In this document: one piece after another, positions 35,479-46,259 of the stretch | Numbering within the stretch: the first letter of the stretch is position 1 | How the letters are laid out: each line of letters opens with the position of its first letter | DNA from: Crossaster papposus | Taxonomy: Eukaryota; Echinodermata; Asteroidea; Velatida; Solasteridae | Reading direction: 5' to 3' | NCBI GenBank assembly: GCA_037893245.1 | Contig: JBAIAA010000074.1 | Span: 930,001 to 994,000 of the forward strand | Length of the DNA stretch: 64,000 bases | The notes under the pieces: generated by a model | The model's database searches: none | The model's input: only the letters and a program-made list of their open reading frames with translations | Told to the model about the DNA's origin: nothing | Made by a program: the position numbers and the translations under genes

Positions 35479-36176
35479 AGGCCGGTGTGGACGGTAATTC
35501 TGTCCCCCGGTAAAATCGTCCGGGGGGACAGAATTACCTAGATAAAAGTGTCCCCCTGGAGCCGTTAATTCTGTCCCCCTCCAGTTTATTCTGTCCCCTC
35601 TCTAGGTAATTTTGTCCTCCAATGTTCCACACATAAGTGGTTATTCTGATGTTATTTCAATGAAAAGCCCACATGGTATTTATTATTTGGACTTCTCTTC
35701 CCTTCATCGATTTATCAAAATAAAAATAAAAATAAAAATAACTTTATTAATTAAATCAACCGATCTACGTTTCTGCGCGAAAGGGAAAATGGCAGTAATC
35801 AGTATTTTTAGACTTCTTGCACGCGTACAAATTCTATATACCCAGCACGAAATGCGGCAGCACTTTTGACCACCTGTAATTTGTAGGACTCTACACATCC
35901 TACAGTCTGCCACAAATGATGCACCATGGAGGGGTGAACCTGTACTACACTGGTTGTTGCGTCTAGTGGGTGCTAGACTTGTGACGTTGCACGGGACAAA
36001 TTTACCAGGGGGACACGTTTAACGTTGGACAGGGAGACAAAATTACCTGGAGGGGGACAGAAATACCTAGGTAAATGTGTCCCCCCGGACAGATTTACCG
36101 GGTCACGGCCTGGTAAGTCTGTCCGGGGGACACATTTACCAGGGGGGACAGAATTACCTTTCACACCGGCCGGCCT
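35479..36176. mobile_element. TIR element rich in GGTAATTCTGTCCCCC motifs
   Basis: Ends are inverted: AGGCCGGTGTG...GGTAATTCTGTCCCCC at the left and its complement ending CACACCGGCCGGCCT at the right. Several short direct and inverted GACAGAATTACC copies lie inside each end. No transposase. Confidence 0.75.
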
Positions 36177-36235
36177 TGCAGCTGTTGTAAAATGCGCCCT
36201 CTATTGGCCCAGATCACAAGCCCTTTTTGCCGAGC

Positions 36236-36684
36236 CGGGCAGACGGCACGATGCGACGACACGGCGGCACGACGCGACGCCACGACGGCATGACGCGACG
36301 ACACGACGGCACGACGCGACGGCACGATGCGACGACACGACGGCACGACGCGACGCCACGACTACACGACGCGACGGCACGACGGCACGACACGACGGCT
36401 TGTATACAATTATTTAATAACTGGCAACAAAACGACGCGACGGCACGACGCGACGGTACGACGGCACGACGCGACGGCACGACGGCTCGACGCGAGGGTA
36501 CGACGCCGAGGGGCGACGGTACGACGCGACGGCACGACGCGACGGCACTACAATACAACACGACGCGACGGCACGACGTGACGCCACGACGGCACGACGC
36601 GACGCCTTTGACACTGCATAAAAGTAATGAGGAACGAGGCGACGGCACGACGCGACGGGACTGTCGTGCCGTCGCGTCGTGCCG
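36236..36684 (-). repeat. GTCGTGCCGTCGC minisatellite, inverted arm
   Basis: On + it reads GACGGCACGACGCGACG in irregular units. It ends with a short flip back to the forward orientation (36661-36684). It is interrupted by a unique stretch of about 30 bp near 36400. Confidence 0.85.
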
Positions 36685-37012
36685 ATTCGAGCGCTTCTGT
36701 ATAGAGGACACAACGACAATTTAATAGATGTATGAAAACTATCAATTTCTTTTCATGCTTAGAACATTTATCTGTCCATTTTTTGCAAACGACGAGGCAG
36801 ATGGCAGGCTGGTAATGGCTGCTGTTTTATGAATTATCCCCATTGAATACTAAATTATAAATCGTAATGGTAGAATTTTATGTTTGTCTTTTTCATCGAA
36901 TTCCCCCCCCCCCCCCCCCCCCCCCCGCCCCCGCCCCTCCCCCTTGACATTTATCTACCACTGACTGCACTTAAAGTTGTAGCATTTGTCAGTTGTAGAT
37001 GTTTATTGTTTG

Positions 37013-38216
37013 AAGCAGCAACACTTTTCAAAAATCGATCTACCCTGACGAAGTTTTAGCTCTGCGAATGCTGTATATATACCAAGAAAATGACATTTAT
37101 AAGATTTCGACAGTGTAACCAACTACTTATGAATATATTCCAAAAATGCGTCTCGGAGACACATCTTTAGACTTCTTTTGATTATTTCTTCAAAATGACA
37201 GCATATCAGAAGGAATAATTTCAAAAAAAGTCTTTAATTCTTGACATCATGTAAGCTGATAAACAATAATTTGGTTGGTTACTTTTTTGATAGTTGCAAA
37301 CATTATATACGTTTCCTTTATTAAATGCGACCATTGATGGTTACGCGTAGGTGAACGAGAAACAAACACAAAGAAGCTCTTAAATTATTCATTCTCGGCA
37401 CTAAAACAATTATGGAGCAGCGAAATTTGTCTATCCATTGCCAAAAAAAACACCAACACAATAAACTAATTTGCAAACTGGAGGCAAAAACAGGTATAGC
37501 TCAGTTCCTTTGTAAGTATTCCTTGAAATAATAGCTACACGCTTGTTCTCAATCGACTCCATTGGAATAATAAATGGAAACCTGTTTATACCATTCCAAT
37601 CATATACATGAATAAAGAACGTGTCCTTAAATGAGATGGGTCCTAAAGTGTATCATTCATGTGTGTTGCGGTTATACCTGACCAATTGAATCTCTCCTCC
37701 AAGTGTCACTGAAATTAACTTCTAACTTTAACTTAATGAACTTGTTTTAATTTGTTTTGCAGGTATACTTTGTTTTCTATAATCGCTTCAGGTGGTATTA
37801 AGAATGTGCCCTGAATTTAGATTTAGATTATAGATGCCCTGTGGTTTAATCCGAGGCATTCCCTGGCCAATTTGTCCTTGCTTTTTGAGCTGAAAAAGCA
37901 TGGAAACGTTTCCGATGTGCAACCACGCCACTAAATTTTGTTTTACACAAGGATCCAAACACCTTTATAATAAGCAGTGGAGACCAAGATCACTTACTAT
38001 CTAGATACATGTACTCGGCACGGGTGGACTATTGAACAAGAACTATCCAATCAGATCACGAAGCTCATCAGCGTTTCCCAGCGCCGCGCCCAGCGCCTAT
38101 ACCTAGTCTATAGTCTGTGGTCCGCTGTATGTAGATCTCCAGAGGCGAGTAGGCGTAATTTGTGAAGGCCGTACGATTATTTCATCAACGGATTTTCGCT
38201 AATTGCATCGAGGAGA
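37013..38216. other. Spacer before signal exon of gene B
   Basis: AT-rich, alignable in part with 57890-58380 and 59395-59660. The site at about 37677 (TATACCTGACC) is the empty site of the solo LTR at 58713. No TATTAAAG is found upstream of the 38217 exon. Confidence 0.5.
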
Positions 38217-38265
38217 ATGGACGGAGTAGTAGTTTGGGTTGTGCTTCGGATATCGGCATTGGCGG
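38217..38265 (+). CDS. F5/8 type C domain gene B, exon 1 (signal peptide)
   Basis: 49 bp, ATG plus 15 codons and one base, encoding MDGVVVWVVLRISALA, one codon longer than the other five signal exons. A Val/Trp/Leu core with a single Arg is consistent with a signal peptide that is finished by exon 2 (AVC). The donor G/GTAGCT is weaker than the GTAAGA of the sister exons. It is the nearest signal exon to body B (2.7 kb upstream), and the joined model gives about 169 residues: signal peptide plus one F5/8C domain. Confidence 0.7.
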
Positions 38266-38876
38266 GTAGCTTTTATGATAACGCAACAAATCCCGTTTCA
38301 TAGTGATCGAGTCAGTAAATTGTGTTTGTTTTTACCGATTGAACGCTGTGTACGTTTTTAAATGCACTGGACCTAAAGGCGCAGGATTATTTTTCAAAAA
38401 AATGCCTTTGTTTTTATTCAATAAAGTATTCCTCTTTTGACTATGCAACTAATACAAGATGCCAACGAATACGAGATAACAACATCGCCTCGGGTCATTA
38501 GTCCAGGCCCATGAGCCAGTTTAAGCATTATTACGGACTCGTTGTATTGCGCATGCTCAATTAGTGACGATTATGATATTTAGGAGAGTGACCGGTCACC
38601 GTGTTTGTACGGTTTTAACCTACCAAACTTGACCCCAGCGAGTACGTAGTGCGAAGCCAATTACCGTACGGCGTGTGGTTCGGGGCCCGGCATGTGGTCC
38701 CAGTTAAATAATCCTTTCTGTAAACAGAAAAAATGGAGGCTATATTTACCTAGCATTTTACACAACATTTTACAAAATAAAGAAAAATAACAGAAAGTAT
38801 TGGCAATTGTGTTGTCAGCGTTTTGGGGGGTAAAATTACACATCTTACAGCGTTGCACGGCAGCATCAGCCGGGGT

Positions 38877-38898
38877 GGGGGGGGGGGGGGGGGGGGGG
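38877..38898 (+). repeat. Poly-G tract
   Basis: An uninterrupted run of about 20 G upstream of copy B of the cysteine/PATTAS module; a similar G run is at 40905-40922. Confidence 0.9.
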
Positions 38899-39143
38899 TC
38901 GGTTTTAAAATAGGAAAATAATGCTCATGTTGATTTTTGAAAAGGTGTGCGCCCCACATTGGAAAATATGTGATAGCAATGCAAAAGTGGCAGCTTTTTT
39001 AGTGTTATCATCGTTTTTGTTTTGTTTAATGGCCGTCAATAATGCTTGTTACCACATAATTAATCCAATAACACTCATATTGGCGGGCATAATTTTGATG
39101 ATGTTTTTGTTATATTTCTTTGCATATTTCTTTGCATACATAA

Positions 39144-40034
39144 GTGCTGGCATCATCATGTCACAAAGTCTCTTTCATCGGACCGGAGTACAGCCCACAC
39201 TCTGGTAACCCACCCCGTTGGTTCCCACCGCACACAGATAACTTAAACTGTAGACGAACGACCACTGCGAACCCGGCGACCAAGGCGAGCATAGCGACCC
39301 CTGCGAACCCGGCGACCAAGGCGAGCATAGCGACCCCGGCGAGCCCGGCGACCACGGCGACCACGGCGAGCCCAGCGACCACGGCGAGCCCGGCGACCAC
39401 GGCGACCACGGCAACCACGGCGAGCCCGGCAAGCCCGGCGACCACGGCGAGCCCGGCAACCACGGCGAGCCCGGCGACCACGGAGAGCCCGGCGAGCCCG
39501 GCGACCACGGCGATCCCGGCGACCACGGCGAGCCTGGCGACCACGGCGAGCCCGGCGACCACGGTGAGCCCGGCGACCACGGCGAGCCCGGCGACCACGG
39601 CGAGCCCGGCAACCACGGCGAGCCCGGCGACCACGGCGAGCCCGGCGAGCCCGGCGACCACGGCGATCCTGGCGACCACGGCGAGCCCGGCGACCACGGC
39701 GACTACGGCGAGCCTGGCGAGCCTGGCGACCACGGCGACCACGGCGAGCCCGGCAAGCCCGGCGACCACGGCGAGCCCGGCGACCACGGCGAGCCCGGCG
39801 ACCACGGCGAGCCCGGCGAGCCCGGCGACCACGGCGATCCTGGCGACCACGGCGAGCCCGGCGAGCCCGGCGAGCCCGGTGACCACGGCGATCCCGGCGA
39901 CCACGGCGAGCCCTGAGACCACGGCGAGCCCTGAGAGTCCAGCGGCCACTGCGAGTCCAGCAGCCACTGCGAGTTCAGCAGCCACTGCGATCAGTAAGAT
40001 GTTATCCGTAAGAGGTTTTAATCACTCTGTTTAA
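39144..40034 (+). CDS. Cysteine module plus irregular PATTAS repeat (candidate exon, copy B)
   Basis: A frame open for 296 codons. A shortened cysteine module (SSCHKVSFIG, PPRWFPPHTD, NLNC) lacks the DPCxC and IPASSYQQ parts. It is followed by about 230 residues of ATTASP, ATPASP and ATTATTASP units, then an Ala/Ser tail ending ATAISKMLS, shared with copy A. Repeat changes come in 9-bp steps, so the frame survives many indels. The cysteine module and the ATTASP repeat are in the same frame in both copies, which supports a mucin-like reading. It sits between exon 1 and exon 2 of gene B and could be an alternative or cryptic exon, or a neighbouring element. Family not recognised. Confidence 0.4.
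   Translation: MLASSCHKVSFIGPEYSPHSGNPPRWFPPHTDNLNCRRTTTANPATKASIATPANPATKASIATPASPATTATTASPATTASPATTATTATTASPASPATTASPATTASPATTESPASPATTAIPATTASLATTASPATTVSPATTASPATTASPATTASPATTASPASPATTAILATTASPATTATTASLASLATTATTASPASPATTASPATTASPATTASPASPATTAILATTASPASPASPVTTAIPATTASPETTASPESPAATASPAATASSAATAISKMLSVRGFNHSV
39262..39947 (+). repeat. 9/18-bp minisatellite, diverged copy
   Basis: Same GGCGACCACGGCGAGCCC core as at 679-1320 but with 9-bp insertions and many base changes, so it is older or less homogenised. Confidence 0.95.
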
Positions 40035-40136
40035 TACCGCTTGGAGTCTGGGTGCTTATAATTACCCGAGCCAAAGGCGAGGGTAATTATCAGCACCCAG
40101 ACTCCCAGCGGTATTAAACAGAGTGATTAATACCGA
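40016..40136. repeat. Long near-perfect hairpin
   Basis: Arms of about 50 bp (TTTAATCACTCTGTTTAATACC outermost, GGGTGC...AATTACCC innermost) with one or two mismatches and a loop of about 15 nt. It is absent from segment A, where ATGTTATC runs directly on, so it belongs to an insertion of about 550 bp (40012-40560). Confidence 0.85.
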
Positions 40137-40685
40137 CCGAACACACATTTATTCCCATTCATAAATATCTTTGTTGTAAATTTTAGCCAAAAAAAGTTAA
40201 TTTCAGTGTGTCACCATTTTGCATTCTGTGTGTGTCAAATGATGTTTCCGCCTCTGTCGTTCTATATAATACATGCAACAAAGCGTATTTACTATGAACC
40301 AGACTATATTACTGCCATTGGCAACCTCGTTTCCAGGGTGTCGAGGTGTACATGCCCAACACTACCCGCTCTTACTATTGGAGACGAGGTACGGTTATAA
40401 ATAAAGTGAGCCCTGGGGACGGGTACAATGCGACGCGTGACGGGGTTTTGTTGCCAGCTGGTTTTAAACACTTCCAGCCATGTCTTTATCGTCCGTTTAA
40501 TACCGGCCACGTGACGGGCTCTCGACCAATAGGAATGCCTCAACTGTCCCAGGTATTTATGAGTACAATTTAAGAAAAAAATACTATTCTTTTGTTGGAC
40601 AAACTACAGCATTATGACTACGTTTCAGGCCCGAGTACATGATACCCGCGCTTTCCGTTGCATGCGCAGATCTAGCTTTGAGCGT

Positions 40686-40760
40686 GGGTAGGGTAGGGTA
40701 AGGTAGGGTAGGGTAGGGCAGGAATAGGCTGGGGTGTGGGGCGGAGTGGGGAGTGAGAGT
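40686..40760 (+). repeat. GGGTA-rich tract, segment B
   Basis: Six or so GGGTA units, then GGGGTGTGGGGCGG. G-quadruplex potential; counterpart of 1486-1560. Confidence 0.7.
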
Positions 40761-40970
40761 GAGGGGAGATGGGGGTACCGAAGACACCTCCTACTAGGAG
40801 AGTTCTGGACATCTCGCGAAAGTTTTATAATCTACAATGCTTCATCTGCCTATGGCACTTTGATAATATAATAATTTAGGAGCCCATTTTTGAGTCCGTT
40901 GGATGGGGGGGGGGGGGGGGGGGCGAATCTACATTGATACACCGATATGTGTTTTTTTCTCTTTTGGCAG

Positions 40971-41112
40971 CTGTGTGTCAGAGTCCAGAGCCTCTTGGAA
41001 TGCAGAGTAATGCAATCGCCAATGGTCAGATCAGTGCGTCAAGTAGTTGGAGCTCATGTTGTCGTGCCTGGAAGGGACGACTCAACCTTGGCAGTGTATG
41101 GAAACCGATGAG
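40971..41112 (+). CDS. F5/8 type C domain gene B, exon 2
   Basis: 142 bp from acceptor CTTTTGGCAG to donor AG/GTAGGT. Encodes AVCQSPEPLGMQSNAIANG, QISASSSWSSCC and RAWKGRLNLGSVW, the N-terminal third of a discoidin domain with its first conserved cysteine. An adjacent CysCys pair follows the W. Phases 1 in and 2 out join exons 1 and 3 without a stop; the alternative donor four bases on would create TAG, so this one is chosen. A single AG is present here, unlike gene A. Confidence 0.9.
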
Positions 41113-41278
41113 GTAGGTATCAAAGGGAACTGTAGTTAACCGTCGCTTATTAACACCCATCACTAAAAGGAGTCGCCAATGATGTACGCACACAATGCCG
41201 AGTGTTACTGCTCTTGGGCTCGGAGCCAATATTAATATAGAGGGCGCCCTTGGATCACAACACACAAACGCGAACACC

Positions 41279-41469
41279 CCGTCGTGAACCACATAACGAT
41301 CGAGGCTCGATATTGTGTTTTCCTTTATTCCTACGTTATACCCAATCCCCATTGCTTTGCGCTTGCACCGTCGATCGAGGACCGAATTTTTTCATTCATA
41401 CCGCCGACCGAGGGGCTTTTGTTTCCTTTGTGTCTCGCCCCTCGGTCGTTATGTGGTGCCGGAACACGC
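41279..41469. mobile_element. MITE in intron 2 of gene B
   Basis: Inverted ends around ACCACATAACGA(T/C)CGAGG on both sides; GAACAC flanks it at left and right. Gene A intron 2 (2715-2735) lacks it, giving an empty site. Confidence 0.75.
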
Positions 41470-42973
41470 AGACGTTGACCATCGGTTAAACTATAACACA
41501 TTTATTTGGTTCCAACCGTATCCAGGTGACTACCTATAGTGCGGTGACTGAATACAGAAAGGGAATACAAAAAACACACGTAAATATTAAAATAAAGAAA
41601 AACAGTTGTCATGACTTCAGGAGACATTAAAATAACCAATGATATGCATGTACCAGAGAATAAATTTACTCGAAATGTCACTGGTACAATTGTGAGGTCA
41701 AAATGTTCTTATATAAATCTACCGTTGGCAAGAAAACACGGAACAATGCTCACGTGAATGTGACCGCTCTAAGTCTCTAACTCGTCAAGGGCGACTACAT
41801 CATCAAGAGACTGATTCTCCTTACTGAAATATTAATTACATAATAATACACAAGTACGGTTAAACATTAAACGAAATAATAACATAGCATGTATAGCGGA
41901 TCAAATTACTAAACAATTCAGGTTTACACAAAGAAAAAACCCATATGATCATGGGTTCATGAATATTAAAAAATTACCTAATGGAAAGTGTGACATGTGT
42001 TTTGGCAAGAGCTGTGAATTCTAAGCCAAATCAAAAACAAGAACCTTTAAAATGTCCATGAAATTTCCAATCACGACAGGGACCCTGCATTATCTAATCA
42101 TGGAGAAATGTCTTATTTCTCCATGATCTAATACACTTTAATTGTGGGAATCAGGGAAATGCACACTGATCATAAAAACACTGAAATATAGTTATACGGA
42201 CTATAAATTCCATCTTGTTCTTTCACGACTTGGTCTTGGTGAGATTGCAACGTGGCAAGATCAAAATCATTAACTGACATAACAATATAGAACTACTAAC
42301 TTATATAAAACATCATGACAGCATTCAGCAACTACATTATTAAACTCACCAGTTAACAGATGCCCTCGAATGCATTAGGTTCAGCGCTTTAGCCCCTTAA
42401 AAAGGCTGAATTTATCGAGAAAACTGTCTCGAGCGCCATGCGCCACATGCGTGCTGCTATCCCATAATAAGTTTTTTCCCGTGTCAAATTTCGATACAGA
42501 GGGCGCACTAACTGCGGAGCAGACCTAACACCGAGATTTTAGACACCCCCGTAATGCATAAGCATGACAAACGCATACGCCCACATCTCTGTTTTACTTT
42601 TCAGACTACCCTATTTTAGTACCATTTTATTGCTGTAGTATAGTTTGTCCCAGCTATTTATAAAAAACATATTTTGTCATTCAAATTCTCTAACTCTGGC
42701 ACATTAAATTGCGTCCGAGAAAAAATAGCAAATTAAATAAAACAAAATTTCACGGAGGAAAGGCAAACGCACTGACAGTACACCTACAAAAAAACAAAAT
42801 ACCGGTAACATTAATATCAAGTGTATTAAAACTTGAAAGATCAAAAGTCTTGAAGAGGCTTCGGTAGTTTAATCGTTCTCATTTTTTGCCAATCCCTCTC
42901 CCAATCAACGTGGGTTTGTTTGCGGAGTGTGTTCACGTCGTTGTTCTTATCTCCCTTCACTCTTATTGCACAG

Positions 42974-43145
42974 TAACAAGGATTCCTGGATCCAGGTGGA
43001 CCTGACTGAAAGTACAGTGGTGTCCGGTGTCATCACAAAAGGCGACCAATACTACGATGCATACGTGAAGAAGTACAAGGTGTCCTATAAGCCAGATGCC
43101 ACATCTTTACTTGAACACGTGACAGATGCAAACGGAAACGTCAAG
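42974..43145 (+). CDS. F5/8 type C domain gene B, exon 3
   Basis: 172 bp, acceptor GCACAG and donor AAG/GTAATG, phases 2 and 0. Encodes SNKDSWIQVDL, VVSGVITKGDQYYDAYV and YKPDATSLLEHVTDANGN. SWIQVDL is the family hallmark strand. It has the same length as gene A exon 3, and all differences fall in its 3' half. Confidence 0.9.
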
Positions 43146-43310
43146 GTAATGTTCTTTTTATGTTGCTGCCTCGACCCGCAACATTTTGCCTTTAATTTTA
43201 TCAGAAAATAAAGGCATTGGTGTACCTCACAACAGTTTCCGCCTTGATCAAGTTTGGGGAAAAACTACCAAGAATGTTTACTTTAAATTATAAAGCGAAC
43301 AAAAGAAATT

Positions 43311-43381
43311 GGCAAGGCGGGACTCGAATGTGCGACCTCCGGAATACCGAACTGGCGCTCTCCCAACTTAGCTATTTTGCC
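43311..43381 (-). repeat. tRNA-like sequence in intron 3 of gene B
   Basis: On the - strand the ends GGCAA and TTGCC pair, the A box TAGCTAAGTTGGGAGAGC is near-canonical, and the B-box region is CATTCGAGTCCC. T33 is replaced by C and the anticodon stem has mismatches, so I call a pseudo-tRNA or SINE head, better kept than the gene A copy. Confidence 0.6.
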
Positions 43382-44175
43382 CTATGTTTGCGGTCTCCCA
43401 AATTGTCAGTATCTTTGTTTTAGGGCGCTAGTCGGAAGTCATAAACACCAGAATGCGGTGAGTATTATAGCACCCTCGAACCATTTGGGAGGCCGCCAAC
43501 AAAATTCGTCTTATATCAATCAATTTAAAACTTTATGCTAACCAAGTCTAGTGTGTGATTGAGTCAAGCACACATCAGATTAATTCAGTTAACACTGTGT
43601 TTTAATTGAATGATTTCAAACAAATTCGATCTCTGAATGCTACTTTTTGGTAATAGCTTAGATGAATTCGACCTATAACGACAAATATTCCCGAGACAAT
43701 GTTTAAATAGAGTGACCAACATTTGAAATTTAACTTTTGAAATTTATTCAAATTCACGAACTATCAAATTCCATCTCGTCCAAGGAAAAATTCCACACGC
43801 TTTTAATTCACAAATCAGTAGTCCTTTACCATTGAATTTCTAAGTTAGGTCACTTCATCTAAAAAAATGGCTCGGGAATATTCGTCATTACAGAACGAAT
43901 TCGTCTAAGCTATTGCTTAGACGATTTTTATTTGTAATGACAAATATTATCGACATGGTGTTTACAAAGGGTGACCAAACGTTGATGATAAATAAATGCA
44001 TTGGTAAGGTTAAAGCGTGTGATATTTTTCTGTGACGAAATTGAATGTGAATTTTAATCTAAAATGATTTAAAATAGCCGGGAAATCCTATAATTTCGAG
44101 GAATTACCTCCCCTCTTCCAGTATTGTCCCGCTTATACAAAATAATAAAACGTATAATCTTTGCTTTTGTTGCAG

Positions 44176-44322
44176 GAGTTCAATGGTAACACCGATGGCA
44201 CCAACGCTGTCACTAATATGTTTGATGAGGGCGTGGAGGCGACTGTAGTCCGCATTGAGCCTACTAATTGGAATTTGGGCATTCGTCTGCAATTGGAGTT
44301 GCTTGGATGTCGCCGTACCTAA
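44176..44322 (+). CDS. F5/8 type C domain gene B, exon 4 (C-terminus)
   Basis: 147 bp from TTTTGTTGCAG to TAA. Encodes EFNGNTDGTNAVTNMFDEG, TVVRIEPTNWNLGIRLQLEL, then LGCRRT and stop. RIEPTNWN.GIRLQLELLGC is the classic end of an F5/8C domain with its closing cysteine, and is closer to the family consensus than gene A (WYILVRLQ). Such domains bind carbohydrates or membrane phospholipids in characterised relatives; the ligand here is unknown. Confidence 0.92.
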   Translation, partial: EFNGNTDGTNAVTNMFDEGVEATVVRIEPTNWNLGIRLQLELLGCRRT

Positions 44323-44509
44323 TTTGGCTAAATAGAAAATATTCTGAAACTGAATTGCACATTGCATTAAAATGAGGTTTTAACTAGGAAGGAGCCGGAG
44401 GGCAATTTTTTGTATCGCCTGGAGAAAGTTAACATGGTAAACATCCCGTGCGTTCATCGTGGCTGAAAAAACAAAACAAAGAACACCTCCGAAATACACT
44501 TTAAAAGGT

Positions 44510-44686
44510 CCCTGGTCAGATTTGATCCGGATCAGGGTCCCATATGGGTCTGACACTTTCCTGGTTAGAATGATACTTTTCCGGATCAGAATGACCCATA
44601 AAAGAAGCCAACGAAGAGTCATTCTGACCTGGAAGAGTGTTAGGCCCATGGGACCCTGATCCGGATATAATCTGACCCGGGACTTC
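44510..44686. mobile_element. TIR element (TTTGATCCGGATCAG family), copy 2
   Basis: Left GGTCAGATTTGATCCGGATCAG and right CTGATCCGGATATAATCTGACC are inverted; GGGTCCCATATGGGTC and GCCCATGGGACCC pair inside. Its right edge abuts a second element. Confidence 0.8.
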
Positions 44687-45529
44687 TTAAAGGGAAATTC
44701 CAGGCTCAATAATATTTTACCTAGTCTAAAAGAATATATGGTAACATACTGACTCCGCAGATAATTCGTTTTGGTTTGTTATCGAGAACGACACACGCGC
44801 TTATTATATTCACGATTTCTTGCCATTCAGGAGTACAAGGGCGCGGCCATATTGTTCAAATTTCCCGCCTCGCCCGGGAAATTATGACGTAGTGTCTGCA
44901 CCTCAATATGCACATCCGTTTTATTGCCTGTTGTTCGCACTAGTACCCCACCTTGACGCGGCCAACTACATTATGCAGACGTATGATAACTTTACTCATG
45001 ACCAAAATATGGGTATCATTAAAGTAGGAAAACAGTTCTTCCTGTGCTATTTCAATGGCACGCAGCAGATCCATGACCATACGTCCGTCCCACAGGCAAG
45101 CAAACAGAAAAATGGTAACTTGTACACCATATAAACAGGCCCCTTGGGACGATTACAATTGTTGTTGTTACTTAGACACATGTCACTAACCATGTACGTT
45201 TGATAAGCAGCAGCTGATCTAAGCACTCTTTATAAATTCGGAGCTAGATTTGTACGTTCGATCATCAACTGTTTATACACAGTTTAGCCTAGTTAAGTGA
45301 TCAAGGGAAAATCACCGTTTATGAATTTGGCCCTACGTCACAATATCTCGGATGTACCGATAAACCAGAACAAAATGGCGGCTCGCATGACGGTAAGCGC
45401 AGTGCGAGAAAGTCTCTGTTTTATATGACTTCCGAAACCGATAAAAATGAAATAAAAATCAAGTCACAATGGCAATTGAAACTCTTTAACATTATGCACT
45501 TATAAACTTTGGGTGGAGTTTCCCTTTAA
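44687..45529. mobile_element. TTAAAGGG-type TIR element, 0.84 kb
   Basis: Ends TTAAAGGGAAATTCCA and TGGAGTTTCCCTTTAA. Segment A lacks it. It contains a 104-codon + frame (44820-45134) with no recognised domain, which I do not call as a gene. Confidence 0.75.
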
Positions 45530-46195
45530 AGGTTCCACGCAGACCTTTCGAGGATAATTGCTGTTTAATAATTTAAAATGTGCCTTGGTGTGTAAGTAAC
45601 AAGACCAGGGGTGATAAAATGGTATAAAATGACATTAATTGGGGTTAATCACCGTAAATGTAATTGGCCCCCTCATTAACGTGTTCAAACACTGACAAAT
45701 GGTGGCGCTGTTCGTGACGAACATTCGGCAACCCCCAAAAAGAGATGCCATGCACGCGGGTACGCACGCAGCAGATTCTGTTCAGACATGGCGAATGAAG
45801 ACGACAGTTCGGGGCTGGGGAGCTCATATTCCACAGAATCGGACGAAATATCCGCAGTATCATCAGGTCCTACATCTGAAGAAGATATTCCACTTGACAA
45901 TTTCTTTGACAATAACTTGAGTCGACCATCGACTGAATGATTTTGCATCGATACGCGTGGCACATGATGCATGCATGCACGGGCACGCTGGTCCCAAACA
46001 TATGTCACAATTATGCAAATTTCACATGTTAATAAGCTACCATTCTAGGGGCGGGGCCGGTCCCCCAAAGCACTTTATTAATTGTGTTTCTCATATTAAT
46101 TACAAAAAAATAAAACTTTTATAAACTGAAAATCACTCAATTAGTTATAATCTTTCATTTAAACTAATAAAAAGCACATTTCTAGGACCCTTTAA
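45526..46195. mobile_element. Second TTAAAGG-type TIR element, 0.67 kb
   Basis: Starts TTAAAGGTTCC, overlapping the end of the previous element by four bases, and ends AGGACCCTTTAA. The termini match imperfectly. It holds a small acidic frame at 45788. Confidence 0.5.
45788..45940 (+). CDS. Small acidic ORF inside a TIR element
   Basis: 50 codons, MANEDDSSGLGSSYSTESDE onward, rich in Ser/Glu/Asp, ending SRPSTE and TGA. Composition resembles the start of the - strand frame at 15418 in a related TTAAAG-type element, so both may be relics of the N-terminus of one transposon protein. No domain; translation unproven. Confidence 0.25.
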   Translation: MANEDDSSGLGSSYSTESDEISAVSSGPTSEEDIPLDNFFDNNLSRPSTE

Positions 46196-46259
46196 TATGT
46201 ATTAAAGAGGTGTTGTTTGCTTTGCTTTTCAGCCACGATAAACGCACAGGATGTTTACC

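Larger units (their letters stand above)
32578..37012 (+). repeat. Tandem unit U3 (rearranged, signal exon lost)
   Basis: Matches U1 and U2, but the promoter-like block appears twice (33050-33415 and 33566-33850), the signal exon and SINE are deleted (jump near 34640), and a MITE (34075) and a foldback composite (35160) are inserted. Poly-C lies at 36903-36926. Confidence 0.75.

Noticed and set aside
35074-36724. Arg/Cys- or Thr-rich frames over the GTCGTGCCGTCGC arrays
   Set aside because: Low-complexity artefacts of a minisatellite, with no conserved start or splice context.
40686-40730. Interstitial telomere repeat
   Set aside because: The unit is GGGTA (5 bp), not TTAGGG.
44820-45134. 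A 104-residue host gene
   Set aside because: Lies wholly inside a TTAAAGGG-type TIR element, is absent from segment A, and has no recognised domain.
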